Shown in pieces: positions 19,563 to 27,479 of a stretch of 64,000 nt of DNA. Position 1 is the first letter of the stretch. The number at the start of each line of letters is the position of its first letter. The stretch lies in assembly GCA_963782985.1 (NCBI GenBank), contig CAWALU010000007.1, positions 62,001 to 126,000 on the forward strand. Direction: 5' to 3'. A program made the position numbers and the translations under genes. The stretch is from CAVSWT01 sp963782985 (lineage in GTDB: Bacteria; Bacteroidota; Ignavibacteria; Ignavibacteriales; Ignavibacteriaceae). Under the pieces are notes generated by a model, which saw nothing but the letters and a program-made list of their open reading frames with translations, ran no database searches and was not told the origin of the DNA.

Positions 19563-20207
19563 ATGAAAACCTTAATATTATCGGCAATATTACTAATAAC
19601 ATTTTTAAATACAAATGCGCAGGAAATAGGCGAATTAGCTCCCCCTAAACAACCGGAAGTTTTCCCCAATAATGCTTTCGGAATGGACTTAATGTTTAGC
19701 GAAGGCGGCTTTGGATTAGGTACATTTTACAGAAGACAGCTTAACCAAACTGTAACTGTATTTGGCGATTTTTCTATTTCCGAAGCTAAGGATGAAAGAG
19801 AATTTGAATATGTTGATTATTATGGGCAGACTTTTACTGCGGGTAAAAAAAATAGAGTATTTCTATTGCCTGTAAATTTTGGAGCGCAGTACCGACTTTT
19901 CCAAAATGTTATTTATGATAATTTAAGACCATATATTAACGCGGGAGTTGGACCTACAATTGTTTTAACCACTCCTTATGAAAAAGAGTTTTTTAATGCT
20001 TTCGGAAGCGCAAAAGCAAAAATTGCGCTGGGCGGTTATTTTGGTTTTGGAGCTAATTTTGGCTTGGATAAATCCAGCCTTGTAGGAATAAATTTACGCT
20101 ATTATATTGTTCATATGTTTGACGGCGGCGTGGAAAGTTTGAAGGGAAGACTTAGAAACGACATAGGCGGAATTTATTTGACGATTAATATTGGGATAAT
20201 GTATTAA
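19563..20207 (+). CDS. Small outer-membrane beta-barrel protein, function unknown
   Basis: 214 residues with a Sec signal peptide ('MKTLILSAILLITFLNTNAQ'). The mature part is alternating hydrophobic strands rich in G and aromatic residues ('VFGDFSISEAKDE', 'GGYFGFGANFGLDKSSLVG') and ends in 'IYLTINIGIMY', a terminal aromatic typical of outer-membrane insertion. Probably an 8-strand barrel. No specific family recognised. Confidence 0.65.
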   Translation: MKTLILSAILLITFLNTNAQEIGELAPPKQPEVFPNNAFGMDLMFSEGGFGLGTFYRRQLNQTVTVFGDFSISEAKDEREFEYVDYYGQTFTAGKKNRVFLLPVNFGAQYRLFQNVIYDNLRPYINAGVGPTIVLTTPYEKEFFNAFGSAKAKIALGGYFGFGANFGLDKSSLVGINLRYYIVHMFDGGVESLKGRLRNDIGGIYLTINIGIMY

Positions 20208-20239
20208 GCCTCCCTAAATCCCTCCAAAGGAGTGACTTT
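20207..20239. repeat. 33-nt hairpin repeat, intergenic copy
   Basis: This 33-base stretch starts at the last base of the barrel gene's stop codon and matches, in the opposite orientation, 33171-33203 inside the CotH gene with 32 of 33 bases identical. Core CTCC-AAA-GGAG. The same layout, with other arm sequence, is at 45631-45663. Confidence 0.8.
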
Positions 20240-20286
20240 AAGTCCCAAACAAGACAGAGAGATAGCCACGGTTAATATTGTAACTA

Positions 20287-20300
20287 CGGATTTTAATCCG
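20287..20300. repeat. Short palindrome in the obg-barrel intergenic region
   Basis: CGGAT-TTTA-ATCCG. Lies with the 33-nt repeat in a 250-base interval (20208-20457) that has no credible gene; the remainder is pyrimidine-rich and featureless. Confidence 0.4.
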
Positions 20301-20457
20301 CTGGAAAGCAAAAACAAACAAGCAAGAGACGGCGTGTTGGAAGGCATTCTCACCTTCTCCATTTCTCCCCGTCTCCAATTCTCCCCTTCCTCCGCTCCCT
20401 ATTCAATTTTAAAATTTCGTAATCTTTAAATCTTGTAATATTGCAATATTCCCCCAT

Positions 20458-21453
20458 TCACTCATTCAACTTCGCAACTTCCTTCCAAATCAAATCCAGT
20501 AAACCATTAACCCCTTCTTTGGTTACTGAAGAAATAATTTGCACCGGGACTCCCGTTAATTTTATTTTCTTCTTTGATATTTTTTTCAACTCATCTTCAT
20601 CAACTAAATCAGCTTTTGTTAATGCTACTAATTTTTGTTTTGACGCCAGCTTAGCGCTGTGAGATTTTAATTCATTAAACAATACTTCAAAATCTTTTTT
20701 ATAATCCTCAGAAGTTATATCAATTAAAAAAAGTAAAATTTTTGTCCGTTCAATATGACGAAGAAATTTTAATCCTAAACCTTTCCCTTCATGGGCGCCT
20801 TCAATTATGCCGGGAATGTCGGCGACAGTAAAACTTTGGTAATCTTTATATTTAACAATACCGAGATTTGGTTCAAGCGTTGTAAAAGGATAGTCAGCAA
20901 TTTTAGGGCGCGCCGCTGAAATTGCCGAGATAAAAGTTGATTTGCCTGCATTCGGAAAACCCACCAATCCAACATCAGCAATTAATTTTAATTCAAGAGT
21001 AACTTTTTTTTCTTCGCCGGGTTTCCCGTCTTCAGCGTAACGGGGAGCCTGGTTTGTGGGAGTAGCAAAGTTGCTGTTTCCTTTTCCCCCTTTGCCTCCT
21101 TTTGCCGCCACAACGTTTTTACCTTCTTCATCAAGATCAAATAATATTTTTTTTGTTTCCGAATCTTTAATAACCGTTCCCACCGGAACTTTAATAATAA
21201 TATCTTTGCCGCTCTTCCCTTCTTTTCGCGCGCTTGCCCCCATATCGCCGCTATCTGCTTTATAATGTTTTCTGTATCTAAAATCTAAAAGCGTGTTTAA
21301 ATTATGATGAGCTTCAAAAATAATGTCTCCGCCTTTGCCTCCGTTGCCGCCGGAAGGCCCGCCTTTGGGGACATATTTTTCTCGTCTAAAAGTAACGACG
21401 CCGTCGCCCCCCTTGCCCGCTTTAATTTCTATCTCTGCATAGTCAATAAACAT
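20458..21453 (-). CDS. obgE: GTPase Obg/CgtA
   Basis: 331 residues. The glycine-rich Obg fold comes first (about 1-157, 'GKGGDGVVTFRREKYVPKGG', 'GGNGGKGGDIIFEA'), then the G domain with G1 'GFPNAGKSTF', switch 'YPFTTLEPNLG', G3 'DIPGIIEGA' and G4 'TKAD'. There is no extra C-terminal OCT domain. Obg is an essential GTPase of late 50S assembly and stringent control. It starts only 2 bases after the stop of the upstream 646-residue acidic protein, so the two are in one operon. Confidence 0.95.
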   Translation of the reverse strand: MFIDYAEIEIKAGKGGDGVVTFRREKYVPKGGPSGGNGGKGGDIIFEAHHNLNTLLDFRYRKHYKADSGDMGASARKEGKSGKDIIIKVPVGTVIKDSETKKILFDLDEEGKNVVAAKGGKGGKGNSNFATPTNQAPRYAEDGKPGEEKKVTLELKLIADVGLVGFPNAGKSTFISAISAARPKIADYPFTTLEPNLGIVKYKDYQSFTVADIPGIIEGAHEGKGLGLKFLRHIERTKILLFLIDITSEDYKKDFEVLFNELKSHSAKLASKQKLVALTKADLVDEDELKKISKKKIKLTGVPVQIISSVTKEGVNGLLDLIWKEVAKLNE

Positions 21454-21455
21454 TT

Positions 21456-23396
21456 TTAAGCCTGGTCAAAATAATTTGAAACTGCGTTAGTTAACATCAC
21501 CGCTTCTTTAGAATATGGATTAACGCGGTATGTAATAAATAAACCTTTTAATATTTCAGTTGATTGATCATAATCATTGCACTCAGAAATTTTTTCCATT
21601 GTGTTTGCGAAGTCTTCTCTGTCGTCGTTAAAAATTCCCGAAACAATTTTATCAATTTCTCTATCGCTTAAAAAACTGAAAAGATCTTTGTCCCGTTCTA
21701 TATTTTGTTTTATTTGATTCGCTGCATTCTCTTCAATTTCATTTTGTTCTTCTGATACAAATTCATCCGTCTCTTCATAAAGCTCGGACTTATCTTTGTC
21801 ATTAATAATTTTGTTTGTCTCTTCAAGCGATTCAAAATCATCTTCATCAATATTTGATGTTTCGGTTTTTTCATTCTCAGTTTCGTTTTCAATTTCAAAA
21901 TAATTTTCCAACTCTTTTTCATCTGTATTATCAGCGTCCAAACTTTCCTCTAATTCAATCTCATCTTCTACTTCTTCAATCGATTGCTCCGCATCATCCT
22001 CTTCCTCAAAATCATATAAAGAATTTAGATTTGCTTTTTCTTCGATATTAAACTTTACTTCATCTTCATCTGAATCTAATTTTATCTCATCAATGTCTTC
22101 TTGCTTCTCGAACGATTTTAATTCTTCGTCAAACCTTGATAAAATATCGCCGGTTTCTTCTTCAATATTAAAAGCCTCTAACCCTTTGTTTAATTCTTTT
22201 TCAATATCGCCGTCAATAATTAAATCATCTTCCACTATTTTAAAATCGTCATCGTCATCCAAAATAATTTCTTCATCCCCTAAGCTTTCTGTTAAGTTCG
22301 AATCGACATCATTTAAAATTTCACTATCTAATTCATCTTCGAGCGCTTCTGTTTGAATTTTTTCATCTTGATTTAATTCATAATTTATCTCATCAACTTT
22401 GCCTGCAGCTTCGTTCTGATTTTCGTTTTCTATTTCATCTTCATTTTCTTTTGAAGGTTCTTCAAATTCAATTTCATTTTCTTCATCTATTAAAATTTTA
22501 ACTTCGTCATTGGCATCTGCAAAAATTTCATTATCAATTATTTCAGTCTCGTTTTTATTTTCATCTTCAACTTGATAATCGCTGTCTTCTTCAAAGTCTT
22601 CCACAAAATCTTCAGTCGCAGCGTCAAACGTTTCAACAGAATAAAGCACAGAACGAATATCTTCAATATCATATTTCTGTTTTGTTTCTGCGGGAAAAGA
22701 TTTGCGAAGTTTTAACAGCAGATCAATTAAATTTTTTTCTTTTAAAAATGATTCGAACGACAGCAGCGTAATTTTTGTTTTATTCATACTGCCGATATTG
22801 TGAAATTCCCCAATTGAATAAAGCGCGTTATCTAATATTTCATTTGACTGTGAAGTAAGAACAGCCTTGTCTATCTTATTTAAGATAGCTTCAAACTCGA
22901 CCTGGCTTAGCGTAAAAATTTTTTTCTTAGCGAGGTATTCATTAAAAATATTTTTTATATAATCATAATAGAAGATATAGTTTAACGCTATTTTAACTTC
23001 ATCCACTTGCTTCACTTCGCTGTCGCCGTAAACAAGTTTAGTTAATGACCATTTGGGCTTAACAACAAAATTAACGTTAAACGAAACTGCCTGCATTAAT
23101 AATTTTTTAATATCCTCATACGAAACTTTTTTGTGTTTCTTAATTTCCGTTCCTATAAGAGAAAAGTGTTTAGAGATTTCCGAACCTGAATAATCAAAAG
23201 CGGATTTTTGAAGAAGCTTATTTCTATCTTGATAAAGCAAATAATCTATTTCGGAATTAATGTAATGTAAAATTGCGGGATGAATATCGGAGTTTAAAAG
23301 TTTTTCAAAAGTAAAAAACGATCCTAACTTTTTTATTTTATTTAAACTGAAATCCGAAATGAATTTTATTTCTTTTTCAAACATACTTACACTCAA
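21456..23396 (-). CDS. Large acidic protein of unknown function, cotranscribed with obg
   Basis: 646 residues, no signal peptide or membrane segment. Three parts: a helical N-terminal domain (about 1-250), a central part of about 300 residues made almost entirely of D, E, N, S, I and L (for example 'ILDDDDDFKIVEDDLIID'), likely disordered, and a compact C-terminal domain of about 75 residues ('FLSDREIDKIVSGIFNDDRE', 'MEKISECNDYDQSTEILKGL'). No known family was recognised. The start is one of two nearby Met codons ('MSVSMFEKE'). Its fixed position 2 bases before obg suggests a cytoplasmic role tied to ribosome assembly or growth control; this is inference. Confidence 0.7.
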   Translation of the reverse strand: MSVSMFEKEIKFISDFSLNKIKKLGSFFTFEKLLNSDIHPAILHYINSEIDYLLYQDRNKLLQKSAFDYSGSEISKHFSLIGTEIKKHKKVSYEDIKKLLMQAVSFNVNFVVKPKWSLTKLVYGDSEVKQVDEVKIALNYIFYYDYIKNIFNEYLAKKKIFTLSQVEFEAILNKIDKAVLTSQSNEILDNALYSIGEFHNIGSMNKTKITLLSFESFLKEKNLIDLLLKLRKSFPAETKQKYDIEDIRSVLYSVETFDAATEDFVEDFEEDSDYQVEDENKNETEIIDNEIFADANDEVKILIDEENEIEFEEPSKENEDEIENENQNEAAGKVDEINYELNQDEKIQTEALEDELDSEILNDVDSNLTESLGDEEIILDDDDDFKIVEDDLIIDGDIEKELNKGLEAFNIEEETGDILSRFDEELKSFEKQEDIDEIKLDSDEDEVKFNIEEKANLNSLYDFEEEDDAEQSIEEVEDEIELEESLDADNTDEKELENYFEIENETENEKTETSNIDEDDFESLEETNKIINDKDKSELYEETDEFVSEEQNEIEENAANQIKQNIERDKDLFSFLSDREIDKIVSGIFNDDREDFANTMEKISECNDYDQSTEILKGLFITYRVNPYSKEAVMLTNAVSNYFDQA

Positions 23397-23489
23397 ATTA
23401 AATGGGATAGATTTTTACGGAGAAAAAAAATAACAACTGAAACAAAGTTACTACTATGTTATTTATAATAAAACCTCTTTTAAGCTTGC

Positions 23490-23765
23490 TCACAATTTAA
23501 CAATTAGCTTTGAAGCGTTTTCTTTGGTGAAATTTAAATTTTCAAAAGCCGTTAAGCTGTCAATTTCTTTAATCGACATTGTCCTTGGAATATATACGCG
23601 GGAAATAAAAAATGAGTTATTATTTTCAACATTGAAGGAGATATTTTTAGAAGAGTTTGCAATTTTACTATCGCCCGAGTTTTGCGAATTATTATCTTTA
23701 AAAATTAAATCGCCAAAAAAAATAATCAGCAGCACAATTGAAATAAAAGCTAATAATGTTTTCAT
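23490..23765 (-). CDS. Small single-pass membrane-anchored protein, unknown
   Basis: 91 residues. One N-terminal membrane segment or uncleaved signal ('LLAFISIVLLIIFFGDLIF'), then about 65 polar residues with 'SFFISRVYIPRTMSIKEIDSL'. It is on the same strand as the acidic protein gene and 93 bases upstream of it. An equally long open frame exists on the opposite strand (23524-23793), but that one lacks protein-like composition. Not recognised. Confidence 0.45.
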   Translation of the reverse strand: MKTLLAFISIVLLIIFFGDLIFKDNNSQNSGDSKIANSSKNISFNVENNNSFFISRVYIPRTMSIKEIDSLTAFENLNFTKENASKLIVKL

Positions 23766-23932
23766 AGCGCCCTCTTGTAAGAATAAATTATAGTTTAGAT
23801 TAATATATAAAAAAGAAATTGCAGTTTATGGTTTTTATTTTCTTCTTTTAACAAAATGTTCTCAATTGAATTAATAATTAACAAATTTTTAACGATTAAC
23901 GGTTGTTATATTAATTACATGGGTAACTTTGA

Positions 23933-24064
23933 CGTAAACAGTTAAAGACCGGGCAAAAACTAAAGATAATAGAGTTGGATGATAGGATTGAATTTATTCT
24001 GCTTAAGAACATAAAAAATGCAAGGGGATTTTTAAAAGACATGAATACTGAAATTGAAAGATAG
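23933..24064 (+). other. Possible gene remnant without a start codon
   Basis: An open frame of about 43 codons ending at TAG 24062-24064 reads 'LDDRIEFILLKNIKNARGFL' then 'KDMNTEIER'. It has protein-like composition but no ATG near its beginning; the stop at 23930-23932 closes it upstream. It may be the tail of a lost gene. The surrounding interval 23766-24085 otherwise shows nothing. Confidence 0.25.
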
Positions 24065-24085
24065 AGGAAATTATATGGGTTTATC

Positions 24086-24258
24086 TTACCTCTTCGATTT
24101 TATCTCATTCATTTTTGATTCTTCATTAAATTCTTTTACAGCTTCGGTACCTGTGGGATGCCCGTAACTGTTTTTTGAATAGGCTTATCGGTGTTTCTAA
24201 TTATTTTTTTCTTAATTCTTTTTTGCGCGGTTTCAATTACATCGGTATTCATATTCAT
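24086..24258 (-). CDS. Small basic protein, about 57 residues, with a one-base frameshift
   Basis: From ATG at 24258 the frame reads 'MNMNTDVIETAQKRIKKKII' and 'RNTDKPIQK'; after an A/T run of six at 24171-24176 a second frame continues 'NSYGHPTGTEAVKEFNEESK' and ends at 24086. Adding one base to the run joins them smoothly. It lies 21 bases downstream of the Rrf2 stop and may be in the same transcript. Family unknown; that it is a gene at all rests on composition and on the easy repair. Confidence 0.4.
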
Positions 24259-24279
24259 CTTTTTCAATTCAACAAAAAA

Positions 24280-24714
24280 TTATAAGCTATTAATTTTAGT
24301 TAAAGTTTTATCTTTAAGCTGATCAAGCGTTTCATCGTTTAACATGTTATATGTTTTTGTTCTTAGTTCCCCCCATTTTGAATGAAGCGGGCATGGATGT
24401 TCAGGCGAACATTCAGGGAAACCTAATACGCAGCTGTTAAAAATATCCAGTCCATCAATCGCTTTTACGATGTCTATCAATTTTACTTTAGATGTTTTTT
24501 TAGCGAGCGCAAATCCGCCGAACTTTCCTTTTTTGGAAGAAACAATTCCGCTTTCAGTTAGGCTTTGAAGAATTTTTGAAACAAACTCTTTTGGGATTCC
24601 CAATTTTTTAGCGATCTCATCGACAGGCGCTACTTCATTAATTTCTTTATTGGCGGCTAAGTAAAGCACAGCTTGCAGCCCGTACTCGCATTTTTTTGAA
24701 AATATAACTGTCAT
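24280..24714 (-). CDS. Rrf2-family transcriptional regulator, NsrR/IscR-like
   Basis: 144 residues. A winged-helix DNA-binding domain at the N-terminus ('KKCEYGLQAVLYLAANKE', 'IAKKLGIPKEFVSKILQSL', 'SSKKGKFGGFALAK') is followed by three cysteines, C95, C102 and C108, in 'SCVLGFPECSPEHPCPLHSKW', the place where Rrf2 sensors hold an iron-sulfur cluster. NsrR members lose repression when NO attacks the cluster. A 24-bp inverted repeat covers its own transcription start and an identical one covers the nosZ promoter, so it most likely controls itself and the nos genes. Whether it senses NO, redox state or cluster supply is not visible. It lies 150 bases beyond the last nos-cluster gene. Confidence 0.88.
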   Translation of the reverse strand: MTVIFSKKCEYGLQAVLYLAANKEINEVAPVDEIAKKLGIPKEFVSKILQSLTESGIVSSKKGKFGGFALAKKTSKVKLIDIVKAIDGLDIFNSCVLGFPECSPEHPCPLHSKWGELRTKTYNMLNDETLDQLKDKTLTKINSL

Positions 24715-24720
24715 TTTTGC

Positions 24721-24744
24721 TAATCAGATTAAATTATCTGATTA
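24721..24744 (-). promoter_or_regulatory. Operator of the Rrf2 gene: TAATCAGAT-N6-ATCTGATTA
   Basis: Perfect 9-bp arms separated by six bases (TAAATT on the plus strand). It lies directly after the -10 box and ends 7 bases before the ATG, so bound protein would block the start of transcription. The same arms and spacing occur at 31797-31820. Confidence 0.85.
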
Positions 24745-24773
24745 AACATAATTAAAAGTTTAATTTGCGTCAA
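24745..24773 (-). promoter_or_regulatory. Promoter of the Rrf2 gene
   Basis: On the minus strand TTGACG (24773-24768) and TATGTT (24750-24745) are spaced by 17 bases, a near-consensus sigma-70-type promoter. No ribosome binding site is visible in the short leader. Confidence 0.65.
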
Positions 24774-24798
24774 CGCCATTAAAAGGATTTAAAATAAT

Positions 24799-24840
24799 AA
24801 ACCCAATTTCTCTCCCGAATTGGGAGAAGACATTGGGTTT
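24799..24840 (-). terminator. Terminator of the nos cluster
   Basis: Outer stem AAACCCAAT/ATTGGGTTT (24799-24807 with 24832-24840) with an inner stem TCTCCC/GGGAGA inside it; on the minus strand it is followed by a TATTATTTT tract. It sits 24 bases after the cytochrome c stop. Confidence 0.75.
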
Positions 24841-24863
24841 TAATAAGTAAAATTAGGACAAAC

Positions 24864-25289
24864 TTATTTCTGATGAATTTCTCTCATGTAAGCAATTATA
24901 TCCATTATTTGCTCATCGGTTAAAGATGGATTGCCGCCTTTTGGAGGCATTGCAACTCCGGTTGTATTTAACGGATCGCTTGGAAGTCTTCCTTCTTTAA
25001 CGTACGCTAATAAACCCTCGTCAGTTTTTTCTGCAACAAATTGACTGGTTATTAAATCCTTACCAAGTTTAGGCAAGCCCTTAGCGTCCTGCCCGTGGCA
25101 GGCTGCGCAGGTTTGCATAAAATATTGTTTTCCTTGAACCGAATTTCCTTTGTGAACTGATGCCTGACTATTATCGGCTTGATCTTCCATTTGAGCCGAA
25201 TCGTTTTTATTATCATTACCGCCGCACTGAAAACTTAAAAACGCAATTATAAAAAGACCCAGAACTAAATACATTTTTTTTATAGACAT
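24864..25289 (-). CDS. c-type cytochrome lipoprotein of the nos cluster
   Basis: 141 residues. Lipoprotein signal with C22 in 'FLSFQC', then a flexible acidic linker and one class I haem c domain: C61-x2-C64-H65 in 'TCAACHGQDAKG' and the distal methionine M114 in 'GVAMPPKGG'. A cytochrome like this often accompanies Sec-type nitrous oxide reductases and is expected to carry electrons to NosZ. Last gene of the cluster, 4 bases after nosL. Confidence 0.88.
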   Translation of the reverse strand: MSIKKMYLVLGLFIIAFLSFQCGGNDNKNDSAQMEDQADNSQASVHKGNSVQGKQYFMQTCAACHGQDAKGLPKLGKDLITSQFVAEKTDEGLLAYVKEGRLPSDPLNTTGVAMPPKGGNPSLTDEQIMDIIAYMREIHQK

Positions 25290-25293
25290 GATA

Positions 25294-25740
25294 CTACTCC
25301 AAGTTGTTGTTTGTTTTTAATTGATTGTAAGAAATTATTTTTACGTTATACTTTTCAGAATATTTTTTTGCGTGTTCTTCCTTCCTAAATGCAATTACGC
25401 CAAAGCCCATAGGCGTTACAACTTCATCTGATTGAATGTAGAAAGCTTTATCTGTTTCAACCGGTTCTTCAGAAATAAAATCATAAACCCAGGATTTTTT
25501 AATATTGATGGAATCATTTTTTATATATTCAATCATCTCTCCGGCGTCATCAAATCTTTTAGCCTCGCCATTGTTAAGCCATAAAGTTCCGGCGAATTTT
25601 TTTTCATTTATAATCATATAACATTTATCGCACGGGTCTTGTCCCAAATTTATTTTAGGAGGTTCATTAAATTTGGAATCGCTGCTGCATCCCGCCAACA
25701 CTATAAATAAAAAAGCTAAAACAGGAAAAAGAATTTTCAC
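25294..25740 (-). CDS. nosL: NosL, copper-delivering lipoprotein for nitrous oxide reductase
   Basis: 148 residues. Lipobox with C18 ('FIVLAGC'), then the copper-binding motif C37-x2-C40-x-M42 in 'PCDKCYMIINEKKFAGTLWL'. NosL supplies Cu(I) to the NosZ active site. The start is GTG at 25740-25738 and shares one base with the nosY stop (TAGTG), so translation is coupled. Confidence 0.92.
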   Translation of the reverse strand: MKILFPVLAFLFIVLAGCSSDSKFNEPPKINLGQDPCDKCYMIINEKKFAGTLWLNNGEAKRFDDAGEMIEYIKNDSINIKKSWVYDFISEEPVETDKAFYIQSDEVVTPMGFGVIAFRKEEHAKKYSEKYNVKIISYNQLKTNNNLE

Positions 25741-26576
25741 TAAACAGCTCCTTTGCTTTTAAATATTTTATGGGTCAGCCAAACAAAAATTATTGAAACG
25801 CTAAACAGTATCCCTATCAATATGTATTGAAGGCTCGCTCCATAATTTCTAACAGCGTAAATACCCACCGGTCCTAAGATTTCTAAATTATCTCTTAATG
25901 AAAAAATTGCGCTTAACTTGAAAACCTGAAGCGGATTTAAAAGTGCAAGAATAAACACCTGATTAATATCAAGCTCAACTAAAAATGAAGTTCCTATTAT
26001 TCCGAGATCGCTGAAGATTACCAAAAACAACCAGGCAAAAATTGAAACGCCTAAAGCCGTATCATACTTTTTAAAATAGCTGGAAATAAACATTCCGATT
26101 GAAAGACTAACAAGCGCCAGCAAAAAAGTAAGCAGAATAAAATAGATGTAACCCGATACATCAGCGGTGCCGCCTTTGTACGCAATTACAAATCCGCTTA
26201 AGCCAAAGCCGAGAATAAGCGAGCCGAGTATTGACATTGACAAACCAAAATATTTTCCGAGCAAAACTTCTAAATATGAGATAGGCTGGGAAAGTATGTA
26301 AAGAAGCGTTCCTCTTTCCCTTTCATAAGCAATGCTCATTGCGCCGAGAGTAAGTCCCATTAAAGGAACGAAAAGTAAAATCATATTTATTAAGCTGGCG
26401 GTAGTTCTCCCGAAACCTGAAACCCCGTAAGTCTCTAGCCCGGATAAACCTATAATTGATAAGCCTGCCGAGAGCGCTGCAAACACGATGGTGTACAACA
26501 AAAACCATTTATTTCTTAAGGAAGAAAGAATTTCTTTTTGTGCAATTAGATTTATGTTTTTAAAATCTGTTTTCAT
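25740..26576 (-). CDS. nosY: NosY, ABC permease of the nos cluster
   Basis: 278 residues with six membrane segments and the ABC-2 type start 'LIAQKEILSSLRNKWFLLYT'. Together with NosF and NosD it forms the NosDFY complex needed to mature the copper centre. It starts 5 bases after the nosF stop and overlaps nosL by one base. Confidence 0.9.
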   Translation of the reverse strand: MKTDFKNINLIAQKEILSSLRNKWFLLYTIVFAALSAGLSIIGLSGLETYGVSGFGRTTASLINMILLFVPLMGLTLGAMSIAYERERGTLLYILSQPISYLEVLLGKYFGLSMSILGSLILGFGLSGFVIAYKGGTADVSGYIYFILLTFLLALVSLSIGMFISSYFKKYDTALGVSIFAWLFLVIFSDLGIIGTSFLVELDINQVFILALLNPLQVFKLSAIFSLRDNLEILGPVGIYAVRNYGASLQYILIGILFSVSIIFVWLTHKIFKSKGAV

Positions 26577-26581
26577 TTGAG

Positions 26582-27445
26582 TTAAAATAATTCTACTTCG
26601 TAATCAAAATTTTCAATTGCTATACCGGAATTAATTAGAATTTTTATTGGTTCTATTTTAGAATCCGGATCAACTTTAACTTTAATTCCCTTTCCGTTCA
26701 TCGAACTTTCAAATCCCTGCATAGCTAAAATTTCTACCGCATTATTTTTTAATGAAGCGTCCAAATAAATTTTTAATGTTCCGTTCTTTCCAAACTTTTT
26801 ATAAATCTCCATTGGCGGCGCGTCGGCAATTAAAAGCCCATTATCAAGCGCTAAAACTCTATCGGCAAAAGATAAAACTTCTTCAATTCTATGCGATGAA
26901 AACAAAATTGTTTTGCCTTCTTTTTTTAATAAGCTTAAAAGATGAAGAAAATCTTCGCGAGATTTTAAATCAAGATTTGCGGTTGGTTCATCTAACAATA
27001 AAATTGGCGGATTGCCAAGCAGCGCAATTGCAAGCGCAAGTTTCTGTTTCATTCCGCCGGAGAGCTCTCTAATTAATTTACTTTTGAAATTATTAATTCC
27101 TAAAATATCCTGCCATTTGCCGATTGTAGATAAATCAGTTTTTTTTAGCTGAGAATAAAAATTAATTGTTTCATCAACTGATAAATTATCGTGCAATGAA
27201 ATTTCCTGCGGAACAAACCCAATTGATTTTTTAATTTCTTTATCGTTAGTAAGTAAATTTTTATTGTTAATATTAATTTCACCTTCAAAAGGAATTACCC
27301 CCAGAAGGCATCTAATCAAAGTAGTTTTACCCGCGCCGTTAGAGCCCCAAAGCGCGGTCGCCTCATTTTCATTAATATTAATATTTAAATTATTAAGGGC
27401 TTTCGCTTTGCCATATCTCTTAGTAAGATTTTTTATTTTTATCAT
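26582..27445 (-). CDS. nosF: NosF, ATPase of the NosDFY copper-maturation complex
   Basis: 287 residues. ABC ATPase with Walker A 'GSNGAGKTTL' (about 34-43), signature 'LSGGMKQKLALA', Walker B 'ILLLDEPTANLD' and the switch 'SSHRIEE'. The last 80 residues are a small extra domain. Position between nosD and nosY gives the assignment. Cytoplasmic face of the inner membrane. Confidence 0.92.
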   Translation of the reverse strand: MIKIKNLTKRYGKAKALNNLNININENEATALWGSNGAGKTTLIRCLLGVIPFEGEININNKNLLTNDKEIKKSIGFVPQEISLHDNLSVDETINFYSQLKKTDLSTIGKWQDILGINNFKSKLIRELSGGMKQKLALAIALLGNPPILLLDEPTANLDLKSREDFLHLLSLLKKEGKTILFSSHRIEEVLSFADRVLALDNGLLIADAPPMEIYKKFGKNGTLKIYLDASLKNNAVEILAMQGFESSMNGKGIKVKVDPDSKIEPIKILINSGIAIENFDYEVELF

Positions 27446-27479
27446 AATATTATTCGAAGAAGAAAAGTTTTCATCCTTA

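Noticed and set aside
20232..20429. 65-codon plus-strand frame after the beta-barrel gene
   Set aside because: It runs through repeat elements and a pyrimidine-rich stretch, has low-complexity composition and no ribosome binding site.
21710..22356. Several long frames on both strands inside the acidic protein gene
   Set aside because: They are by-products of the GA-rich repeats that code for the D/E-rich region.
23524..23793. Open frame of 89 codons on the plus strand opposite the small membrane protein gene
   Set aside because: It is the reverse-strand shadow of 23490-23765; the minus-strand frame has a clear membrane segment and is aligned with its downstream neighbour.
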